From: Cladochytrium replicatum
Taxonomy: Eukaryota > Chytridiomycota > Chytridiomycetes > Cladochytriales > Cladochytriaceae
Assembly: GCA_025526935.1 (NCBI GenBank)
Contig: JAHLKD010000093.1
Span: 150,206 to 214,205 of the forward strand
Direction: 5' to 3'
DNA length: 64,000 nt
Within the stretch, counting starts at the first letter, position 1; every line of letters starts with the position of its first letter. This document shows positions 33,469 through 44,605 of this stretch, one piece after another. A model generated the notes under the pieces. The model ran no database searches, was not told the origin of the DNA, and saw only the letters and a program-made list of their open reading frames with translations. The translations under genes were made by a program, and so were the position numbers.

Positions 33469-35130
33469 ATTTATTCAGAGAACAGAGATCGACAAAACTG
33501 ACGTGGAGCAACGATCAGAGAATTCAGCTACCCCTTCATGCGCTTGAGAGTGACGATTTGAGTGATGCCCAAGATAACTTCTCCAGCGTTGAAAAGCAAG
33601 TTTGGGCAGCATGCGACGACGTCCACAATCATACTATCGATATTGGGGATGAGCGTCAAGCCGTCGGTGTGATTTCACATTCGCTTACACATACGACTGC
33701 CACAGGCAGAAAAAGAGGTATCCGATAATCGAAATTAGCGTCAATGCCGAAAAGATTATAGTGGACAGTAGCTCTTCCTTTTTGTTCCCTCGGTTTCCTG
33801 TGACGATAGCAAGTTTCATCATTGATCCAGAAATCACGCACACAAGCTACCGTAGTACAGCCGGGCGCACTCGAGGAACGAGAGAAAGGCGAATCCTAAT
33901 ATTTCTAGCGGGAGCGCAGCTGGCGCATATGGGAACCACATCCCTGTGTGCGTGCCCTATGAATATACACAACAGGATCTATTGCAACACCCACCTTTGT
34001 ATATGAAGAGACATATCATGATAATCACGAAGAGAAGGAGGGTGAATTGGTTGAAGAAGAGCATCACTTGGAGAGGGAGGGACGCGCTCTTGCAGAGGGG
34101 TCACTGACTCGGGCGATTTCAGAATAAGCTAAAACTTACGATAACGGGCAATCCTGCTCAAAGATACACATGTATGTCAGATGTGTCAGACAGGTTTTGG
34201 TTCATCCACCTGAAGTGTTTGGGTGTCCCATTCCGGATGCGGAAAGAACGCGTGAGCACGTGTATGTTAGTGCGTTAGTTTGAAAGTTTCGGGACGATTA
34301 CATGTCCATGGAAATAGTATCAAACCGCGATGTCTGCTAGAGAAGCTCATCCCATCTTCCAGGATTCTCTCTCCCAAGTCAAATTTTGCTGCACGCATAG
34401 GGATTGAGGCCGTTCGGGCATTCCTAATGAGTGCTGCGACCATTTGCGATACGATTTGCGATACGCCAACTATCGGCAGCCGACCAGTTGTACAATGAGC
34501 AATCGCACAAGTCGCACTCGCTATCACCCAGCTTCGCTCCAGATGGAAAACAACAGCTTTGGAACCATCGGCGTATGTTCGAACGACGGGCACCGAAGCG
34601 TATGCCAACCACGGACGGATATTGGCTGCTTGTGCGTTTTTTATTGGAAACGCAAGCTGCTGGGTTCAGAGCTGACATGCTCTCAAACGTATCCTCCAAA
34701 ATTCGATCCCGCTCTCGTTCGCGCTCCGAATCTCCCAATCGTCCAGCTTCTCAATCATCCTTGATCTCTCAGGAAGCTGGTTTATCGGTAGTGGTTAAAT
34801 CTGTGCTGGTCAGATTGCCGGAGAATCCAGCTTCGCTGAAAACCTTGGTGCCAGCGGCGGCCCGTACCGTGTCCCCACCTGAATCTCCACTTGCGTCGGC
34901 CAGCAGACTCTGTTCATCAGCCTTTTCCCGTTTTTCCCGCTGGAGAAATCTTCATCTCTCTCGAATTTAGCGTCCCATCAATCAACCTCAACTCAATAAT
35001 TTTGGAACCGCTGAATCTCAATCCCTTCGCCAAACTCAACCATCAAAAATCTCTGCGAAATCTTAGGAAAACCCTTTGCATCTTTCCCATCTGAAGATGA
35101 ACCAGCGCTGGCCCACCAGCCCATGGAAAA
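33469..35130. other. Gene-poor stretch, no gene supported
   Basis: Several frames of 80–180 codons exist on both strands (e.g. plus 34431–34970 with an RSRSRSRSES tract; minus 34267–34608). None shows a domain, conserved order or convincing splice pattern, and they overlap each other antisense. Decayed sequence is possible. Confidence 0.4.
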
Positions 35131-35146
35131 TCGACTTGTCAAGCGT

Positions 35147-36000
35147 GGGGTGCAGGGATGAAAGCAAATTACGCAGCGTTGAGTCACAGATGGGGTGATT
35201 CGCCTTGGATCAAGTTGGCACACGCCAGCATGAGCTCGCTTAGGACGGCTATTACACTGGAATCGCTCCCCCCAAAACTATCAGTGACGCTGTAGTGATC
35301 GCACGAGAATTGAAGTTGAAACATCTTTGGGCACGTTTCGCAAACTTACAATTTTTCCGCCGGAGCTTATAGATCTTTCCAGGTTGACTTTCTATGCATC
35401 ATTCGAGACGATTTCAAAAGCATCCGTCCGACCCTGCCGCTGAATCGATATCTCGAAAGAATGGATGCCGTCATCGCTAAAGTCCAGCCTGAAAATTACA
35501 TGATTCCGAAATTCGGTCGACCATTCGACCACATCAGCCTGCAACCTCTTGCTACAAGAGGATGGACGCTCCAAAAACGATTCCTGTCTCCACGGGCAAT
35601 TCATTTCTGTCCTACTCGATGTACTGGGAGTGTCGGATGTGCACAATGAGCGTTAATTGACACTACGTGCAGCAGTTTTGCAGATCAGAAAGGCCCAGAC
35701 AACATGTAAACCGGACTACACCGAATTTTTGGGCTTCGGCATTTACATGACCGTCGAGACTGCTGGCGGAACGGCATTTTGGGAGGCATTCTTCGATATG
35801 GAAAGTGAAAACGGGGATAAGTGCCTGGCGCTGTTTTCGATCCGGAAAATGAGATCCTCCTTGCACCAGGCCTGGCGCTGTTTTCGATCCGGAAAATGAG
35901 ATCCTCCTTGCACCAGGGAGAAAAGTGCAGGTCTCTGACATTATCCAAATTTAGACGAAAATTCGGCCTGCTATTTGCCGGCGCAGATGATGGAGATATC
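35147..36000 (+). pseudogene. HET-domain (heterokaryon-incompatibility-type) gene, broken
   Basis: Parts of a HET domain appear in order: YAALSHRWGD (about 35170), PKTISDAVVIARELKLKHLW (about 35270), VDFLCIIRDDFKS (about 35380) and LATRGWTLQKRFLSPRAIHF (about 35545). A shift at a run of six C (about 35269) separates the first two. Between LW and VDFLC an intron with a GC donor (about 35330) fits. After AIHF the frame shifts again before a YWEC-like segment. In filamentous fungi HET proteins trigger cell death on non-self recognition. The N-terminus and everything past about 35650 are unclear. The breaks may be real or sequencing errors. Confidence 0.6.
35823..35916 (+). repeat. 47-bp perfect tandem duplication
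   Basis: Two consecutive copies of a 47-bp unit starting GCCTGGCGCTGTTTTCG (35823–35869, 35870–35916), within the tail of the broken HET gene. 47 is not a multiple of three, so it shifts any frame through it. Confidence 0.9.
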
Positions 36001-36190
36001 CTTGCTCATCAAATCATCCAAGATCACCGTAAGTGTCACCTCTTGGGCCAGTGAACCAGTAGTTGATGTACTTTTAACTGCGATCGGGACATGCCTTAAA
36101 CACGAACGTCCACAATCCCAACAAATCCTAACCGGGTTGTTTTTTCTTGTTCCCACACTCAGCCACAACCGCAAAAACGCGACTTTTCCA

Positions 36191-37991
<1,801 letters not shown>

Positions 37992-38123
37992 TGTAATGAG
38001 CTTTTTCGGTTACCTGGTGTTGAACCGTCGGGATGCTTGATGCTGTACAAAATATAATAAATATTTAAAAGATAAAAGATTGTGCTTTGCTACGGACCTC
38101 TCAATCCAAGCCATTAACAGCTC

Positions 38124-40882
38124 ATGAAAGTTCGCGTCGTGGACAGCTGGAGCGGTGGAACAGTTTCATTGCATCAGAAATGGATCGCTTACACTGGAAA
38201 TAAGCACAGAAGCAAAGTGCACGTCAAAGTATGGCGTGATCTGACAACCACGTTCGGCGATGAAGTTGAAGTTGCGAGAGCGGCTGATCATCTCTATGGA
38301 AATGACGTTTGTACGGTACAGACGGAATCCCCTGTCACAGCAATGAAGTTTGGAACGAGTTTAGAGAGAGGATTCCTTGTCGTCGCGACAAAACGCGACA
38401 TATCAACGTGGATCATCACAGAAGGCGGGGTAGATCAAGAGGCGCTAATGGTGGAAATAAATAATCTTGTAGAGTGGATCGTATTGGATTCGAAAGAAGA
38501 GTGGATTGCGTTTGGTGCGGGTGAGAATGTGAGGGTAGTTGGAATGAACATCGGCAAATCGTTTGTGCTAAGTGGGCACGAGGGGAAAGTCACCGGAGGT
38601 GTGTTCGTGGATACAAAATCTGAGTTCCCACTTTTTTTTTCGGTTTCGGAAGATCGGTCGTTCAAAGGTACTTGTGCTGGCTGAAAGACTGACGTGGATA
38701 TTGAATCTGTTTCGCAAAGTATGGGACATGTCATCGAGGTCGTGTATTCATCATTCACAGATATTTCGCAACATTCTGTTGAGCATTGCCTTTGATGCCA
38801 CGATTGGTAGGCTGGCTGTGGGATCGGATTCTGGTGATATACACATATTCGACTTCATCGCCAACTCTATGTCAGCAAACAAATCACTACCACGATTCAA
38901 TATCTCACGTCTTACAAAACTTAACCTGAGGAAGCAATTCCTTAGATACACTGATGATATTGAAGACTGCAGCTCGGAGGATTCCAGTTTTGGGGCACTT
39001 ACTATGATATATAATCGGCGAAACTTGTCTGTGGGAATGCCATCCGGTATCACCATGATTTCTGGCGATACACTCGAGCCAACGTCTTGGACGCTCTTTG
39101 GAGAACATGAATATCCCTTTCCGCCTGAACTCGTCGCATTCCCCGAGATCAATAACGGCTGCTCGTTTGAATTTTCTATATCTGAGAACCCAAGCTCGCT
39201 GCTGGCTTGTATTAGTGATGCATTCATCGGAAAGAACTGGATGGTCGAGTTGGTGGAAGAGGTACGAAATCCAAGTCTGGAAAGCAGAAAGGTCAAAGAG
39301 CTTGTGAACTCCGTTGTGAATCGGCGGGTGCAAGGAGGATGGGCTCAAAACCATGCTGCTGATACATTAGAAACACTCGAGCAGTTAGGGATCAACGAAG
39401 TAAGAAAGCTGACAAAGTTGGGAAAGAACGGCGGGGCACTGCTCGACGAACTTCGCGATCTAGTTCAGGACGATGAAATTGATGAGGAGCAAAAGAATTT
39501 ATCGATGCGAAAAAGTGAGAGTCATTTAAAGACTGAGTTTCGGTCAGTTGTTAACGGACGGAAGGATGGGAAGGCTCGCGGGATAATCGATCACAAAAAT
39601 GGAGTCTTAAATATGCCCATAACCTTCAGAAACAGCGTCAAGTCATCCGGCTACGGTGATGGACCAAAAGTACTTCAATTCTTTCAACGGCCCAAGATGA
39701 ATACAAAGGACAACCAAAAGAAGATACTTCCACTAACTCAAACGAGACTATATCCACTCAATCGACCCATCGACCAGAGTCTCGGAGTCATTGATCGGCA
39801 CGCCGGAGGTATCTTCTGTGTTCGACATAGTCCGGACGGGGTGTTATTGGCGAGCACATCTAGTGATCGCACAATCCGCATTCGTTCTCGAATCAGCACG
39901 AATGGAAGAACCGTGGATATTTACAGGGGACATAATGGGCCGGTTACGAGTATCTCTTGGAGCACGACCACAGCACAAGAGACGCCTACTTTTCTTACAT
40001 GTTCGCTCGACGGAACAGCACGAATGTGGTCAAAAACTCGGGCGGATCCGATTCTTATCTTCCAACGCAAGAATGCACACATAGAACATGGATGTTTCAT
40101 GTCCAAGAATGCATATGTTGCGACCACCACTTCGAATGTCCTCCACCTCGATAAATACACACTCCAGTCTCAGCCGCGGAGCTCCGTCAAACCTATGATC
40201 AACTACAACCAGTCTAAATCTGTCGCGGGTATTTCATTGGATTGCAAGAGCATAACTTCAGTGGCAACTCCAAATTTGTTTTCAACAAAGCTGGTTTTGG
40301 TCGGTGGATCGGATAGAAGCATTAGAATTCTGGATTTCGAAGCAAAGCGCGAGTGTGCCTTGTATACCAATGCCCATAGCCGAAGTGTTGGGGGACTAAG
40401 CATCGCCGATTACCTCACGCCGCCTGAGAGCATTGTGAACGTATTTGCAAGCTCGGCCATTGGCGATCCAATCAAAATATGGGATGTGAGGATGAAAAAT
40501 GCGGTGATGGTGCTGCACGGAACAGTGAACAAACAGGTGAAGAAAAAACAGGAGTTTTCGCCTTGCGGGCGATACCTTGCAGGTGGGTCAGAGGTAAGAT
40601 GGTTTGAAATAATAATTATTTTATGAAAATCAATGTCAAATCTGATTTTAGGATTACAAGGCATACATCTTCGACCTCCGCAAGGCACAGGTGCTCAGAA
40701 AACTGGGAGTAGGGACTGAAGTCCCAGTGTCACTGTCATGGCACCCGTTGAAACCGGTGCTTGTTGTCGGTACCAGCTCCGGATCACTCTATGCTTTCCA
40801 CTCCACAACAACCGAGCCCGAACCCCACCTACTCGCCCGTCCGCCACCGTCTCTTCCCGTTGCAGCGGAACGCGTCGCATAG
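38124..40882 (+). CDS. WD40-repeat protein, WDR27-like
   Basis: Three exons (38124–38667, 38720–40593, 40652–40882). The N-terminal half has beta-propeller blades (GHEGKVTGGVFVDTKSEF, then SVSEDRSFK spliced to VWDMSSRSC). A middle linker contains FIGKNWMVELVEEVRN. The C-terminal propeller (DRHAGGIFCVRHSPDGVLLAST, GHNGPVTSISW, LTCSLDGTARMW, HIEHGCFMSKNAYVATTT, VGGSDRSIRILD) ends near VVGTSSGSLYAF. The two propellers and the GKxWMVELVEE and AYVATTTSN segments recall animal WDR27, whose orthologues are mostly in ciliated lineages (recollection). Molecular function is unknown. Confidence 0.65.
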
Positions 40883-40911
40883 CGGTGCACGTGATTTCGG
40901 GAACATAAAAA

Positions 40912-42026
40912 ATGCCGAGAATTGCGGGACTAAGACTGGGACTGGGACTGGGATTGGGAGTGGGGAGGGCGATGTATGTGACGCCCGTGCGGGAAAAGTT
41001 TGCTGTGTGCGTTACAGCATATTCTCAAGCGATGAGGAGCTTGGAGTCGTCGTCGAGAACTTCGGGTGGGCAGATGCGATGGTATGCTTCGGATCGGCGC
41101 CAACGTGGCCAGGCGAAGCAGATGCGAATGTCCGCGCATGGCATTCTTGGTACAGAGAGCTTCTTGGAGTTGCAACCTTTTGAACTAGGACTAAACAAGG
41201 AATTTGAATAGATCCGTCTGTTCCAGCACCGCTTGGCTCCTTTCGTGCTTGGGTTAAATACGGAAAGAAACAGTTGGGGTCAACATTGATGTAAGGTCAC
41301 ACATGCTGCAGTTACATAGTCGTAGTCTTAATTTTCCAGTCTAGGTATTCATTTTATTGGGTCTGGAAGAGGAAGGAGCGGCTAGGCCCTGAGCCCAAAA
41401 AATGCCTCCAAGATATACAAAAAAGCTACATTGATCTGAACAAAGCGATTGCCAGGTGCGAGCTGCGATCGAGTGAATGACGCAACTTGGTGTTAATTGT
41501 TCAAATCATTAACAGGGGTGATATTGACCACATTGCGAGACTTGTGACGCCTAGAGTACAGCAAGTAAGGCATGATTTGATGTGTAGACAAAATTAGTAC
41601 TGATACGCTAAAGCAGGCATTGCAAGCACAAGTCAAAGCGGCGAAAAAGTCCAATATCCTGGCTGAATGGGAAGGGAAACCAGTCAAAATGATCAAACAC
41701 GTCCATTACGTACGCGCTGAGGCTCCCAGCAATAGCCACCCAAATGGTGTTATGCCGCTGGAGCAATACACAGTACAAATAACTCTCGAAGTGGTGAGCA
41801 TTTATTCCCTGCAATCGTGTCAAAAGTAAGTAAAACTATTTCTCTTTACCAGACCAGTGCAACATATATGAATGGGAAGCTTGTCGCAGGCGATCCTGAC
41901 AAGAAGGAACTGATGAAGGAGTACGTGGTTGTGGAGCGAATGGGGGAGACTGGACCATGGCTGTTTGCGGGCAAAGTTGTCCCAAATGCGCAAACCGAAG
42001 AACCAGCTGAATCAACATCAGCCTAA
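40912..42026 (+). CDS. Mitochondrial Tim44-like protein (Mba1 / mL45 type)
   Basis: Six exons: 40912–41149, 41212–41290, 41345–41455, 41516–41564, 41616–41793, 41853–42026. A basic presequence precedes VPAPLGSFRAWVKYGKKQLG. Next come a helical segment with YSFYWVWKRKERLGPEPK and the alpha/beta Tim44-like fold (WEGKPVKMIKHVHYVRAE, QYTVQITLEV, KEYVVVERMGETGPWLFAG). By family, Mba1/mL45 ties the mitoribosome to the inner membrane for co-translational insertion. The gene starts only 29 bp after the stop of the WD40 gene. Mba1 and mL45 cannot be told apart by eye. Confidence 0.78.
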
Positions 42027-42087
42027 AGCTCGTCGAAAGCATTTCGAAATGATTGTGTATTAGAGCGAATGAATAAGATCGAAAGGT

Positions 42088-42522
42088 TTAAGGAAATGAA
42101 GAGGGCGGTCCAGGAGGTGCTGACGAAGAGGATGACGGGAAGAATGCGCGCTGTGCTTTCCGAAGGCAGGTTTTGCAAACGTGATGGAGGAGCGTGGGCT
42201 CACCGCAGTGAGGGCACCGTCGGATGCTTTTGTTGGGCTTGAGCCAAAGTGCATGCCAGCGCAGTTTCTGAATCAACAAGAAAGTCGATCTCTGTGAGCA
42301 AATGCAAGAGACCAGAGCTTCTCACAGATAATATACCCGTCGTCTGTATGTACGTTTCTTTTTGGGTACGGCGAAGAGAATAGACGTGATGTCACGGAAG
42401 AACGCGTCGAAGCCCAGAGTCCTAGCCAGCGACGGAGCAGCGACACCCGCACCGGCACCGGCACCCGCTGCCGCCCACCGAGCGATCACACCCATTCCCG
42501 TTGCCAGAGTTGTTGCTGCCAT
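42088..42522 (-). CDS. MRPL32: Mitochondrial ribosomal protein bL32m
   Basis: Minus strand, two exons (42522–42337, 42267–42088). A presequence rich in Ala and Arg starts MAATTLATG. The mature start VPKKKRTYRRR (AVPKKK-type cleavage site) follows. The intron joins RRR to KLRWHALWLKPNKSI. A zinc ribbon CPHC…CKTC closes the core. In yeast the mature N-terminus is made by the m-AAA protease. The C-terminal Ser/Pro tail is unusual but short. Confidence 0.9.
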
Positions 42523-42586
42523 CACGAGTCTGAAAACGCGTGTCCAAGCCACCCGTGACGAACCCAAAATTGAAAATAGAATAAAA
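42523..42586. promoter_or_regulatory. 64-bp divergent promoter between two mitoribosomal genes
   Basis: The start codons of bL32m (minus) and uS5m (plus) are separated by 64 bp, which must hold both core promoters and 5' UTRs unless uS5m starts upstream. No TATA box is evident. Confidence 0.55.
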
Positions 42587-43158
42587 ATGTCGAAGCTACC
42601 TGGAAATTCGTTCATCAAGAGAGTGCTGCACGTAAGAAGGGTCTCGCGGGTCACGGCGGGTGGAAAGTCGCGCTCGGTATCGGCGCTCGTCGTCGTGGGG
42701 AACGGAAATGGTGCCGCTGGTTATGGACAGGGGAGGGGCCTCGAGGCTGCCCAGGCGATTCAGAAGGCTACGGAGCGCGCTTATAAGTCAATGATCGTTA
42801 TCCCGCGGTACGATAATCGGACGATATTCTCAAACATGGAGCACAACTATAAAGGAGTGCGTTTGATGATGTACGCTGCTCCTCCAGGTAAAGATTTTAG
42901 CACAATTCCGTGCTCGGCTGGTTTTGATTTACTCGCTTGCTTGCTTGGTTAGGTTACGGAGTGGTAGCAAACGACAAGATCCACGAGGTGTGTCGATGCG
43001 CGGGGATTGCGGATATGTCAGCAAAGGTGTATGGGTCGAGGAATCCGATGAATGTGATCAAAGCGACGTTCGATGCATTCACAAAACAAACGGTTCCACA
43101 GCAGATTGCAAAGGCGAGGGGCTGCAAAGTGATGGAAGTAGGGATCTTCAGACCGTGA
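42587..43158 (+). CDS. MRPS5: Mitochondrial ribosomal protein uS5m
   Basis: Exon 1 to 42887, intron to 42952, exon 2 to 43158. uS5 signature: FIKRVLHVRRVSRVTAGGKSR, SALVVVGNGNGAAGYGQGRG, IPRYDNRTIF, YAAPPGYGVVAND, CRCAGIADMSAKVYGSRNPMN and a C-terminal KARGCKVMEVG. uS5 sits at the mRNA entry/decoding side of the small subunit. The frame is open upstream to 42362, antisense to bL32m exon 1. I start at the ATG of MSKLPGNSF because it lies past the bL32m start, but then no clear presequence is visible, so an upstream start is possible. Confidence 0.87.
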
Positions 43159-43198
43159 CATTGTCCTAACAGACACAACTACAATAGCAATGGAAACT

Positions 43199-44070
43199 TC
43201 ATAGCTCCTCGCGCTGTGTATTAATGTTCTTCGTCGCAATTTTGACAGATATGACGTACACTGCGATGACATCTTTTCGATACACGGGATGCAAGTGGTC
43301 ATCGTCGATTTTCGAAATCGCAAGACCGTGCTTCTCGAACGCACCAAACAACTTAACATCCGCCCTGGTTGATCTAGATTGATATGCAAAGACACACAAC
43401 GCCCCTCGGTTCTCCTTCAAAATGATCTCGATTATCCTCACAAGCGGAACAATCAGCGCATCGACCCAAACCACATCGGAGGCGAGAACTACGTCCACGG
43501 GCATACTGATTGGTTTGAGATCTGGATCAGTCCAGTCTAGCGGGACGACAGAGACGGAAGAAGCAGCGTGATTGAGAGAAACGATGGTGCGGAGGGAGGG
43601 GAGTGCGGCTGGGATGTCGGTGAGTGTAACAGATGCCGCGCCAAGGTTGTGTGCAGCGATGCCAACGACACCTCGCCCCGATCCAAGCTCGAGAACGTGT
43701 CTGTTGCGCAAGTCAAGGTCCTTGTATGGGGAGCTCTGATCAGCTGTGATCATGTTTTGGTTGTGGTCCAGAAACTGGGCTAAGACGATGCTCTGTCGAA
43801 AGAGAAATTTAAATGTAACAAAAATGATGCACTAGTAGTGCTTACGCAGTCCCAAACCGAGAAAGCAGTCTTCTGCTCGTGGGGGAGTGAATCCACAAGG
43901 GAATCATGATCGCCTTCTTCCGCAGAGGCTAGGTAGATTGGTTTTCCTCCGACCATAAAAGGAGTCTCATTTCTGTTCACAGCAGATGGTACGGTCCACC
44001 AGAATGCAGGCCACGATGGTCCTGTCAGCAGCAGAACCGGTTTGGAGTTCGGTGGGTCCTGCAGAGCCAT
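43199..44070 (-). CDS. Class I SAM methyltransferase, METTL21/nicotinamide-NMT-like (Methyltransf_16)
   Basis: Minus strand, two exons (44070–43846, 43792–43199). The N-terminus ends KTAFSVWDC and splices to SIVLAQFLDHN, giving the family VWDxxxVLAxFL segment. The SAM-binding motif I is HVLELGSGRGVVGIAA. Then come LTDIPAALPSLRTIVSLN and LDWTDPDLK, and the post-motif DVVLASDVVW with the acidic-aromatic pocket typical of lysine methyltransferases of this group. These enzymes methylate lysines on chaperones, elongation factors or other proteins. The target here is unknown. Confidence 0.8.
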
Positions 44071-44202
44071 TTGTGGCTTTCGTGGCTGAGCGCTGAGCAG
44101 ATGGCGCGGCTCCTGGCTTAGCGTGGCGCTAGCACCCTGACAGCCCTGGCCAATCAGCGCGCTTCCCTGAGAGCGGCTTCCAAAACACAAATTCGCTGTC
44201 AG

Positions 44203-44500
44203 TCACACGTTCGAACTCGAAGCAACTCTCGTCCACGCACCCATAAGTGACCCAGTACACATCTCCGAGAGCACACAGACCCCCGTTGCAGAGTCAAAGA
44301 ATCGTGCATTGTTTAGTTGGTAGTTCGCTCGACCGCCTCGTTTCACGTACCGGATCATGGTGGTGAGTGCATTGGTGGAGAAGGTGTTTGAGATATGCTT
44401 GTCTAACTTTCTGTTTAACAAGGTTGCTCTTGTTTGAATCATCATCCTCGTTTAGAATTGCCCTCCCTGGTTTAGCTGCTCTTTTTCCTCGCTGTGACAT
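44203..44500 (-). CDS. Small unknown protein
   Basis: A minus-strand ATG at 44500 starts MSQRGKRAAKPGRAILNEDDD, a basic then acidic start with a nuclear flavour. In another frame, 44445–44203 reads NTFSTNALTTMIRYVKRGGR and ends at a clean stop. The two frames overlap from 44445 and no GT–AG pair clearly connects them. It lies head-to-head with the RRM gene (106 bp between starts) and upstream of the methyltransferase on the same strand. The family is not recognised. Confidence 0.35.
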
Positions 44501-44605
44501 CTGGTCGTTGGCACCGCCGTGCTTGTCGCTTCAGCGCTTTGGATTGTAGTTTTATCAAAGAACTTTGCATTTACCGTGTTTTCGATTGGTTGAGTGGAAC
44601 TCAAG

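Noticed and set aside
42362-42586. N-terminal extension of uS5m from 42362
   Set aside because: The stretch is antisense to bL32m exon 1 and Ala/Pro-rich without presequence features; kept only as an alternative.
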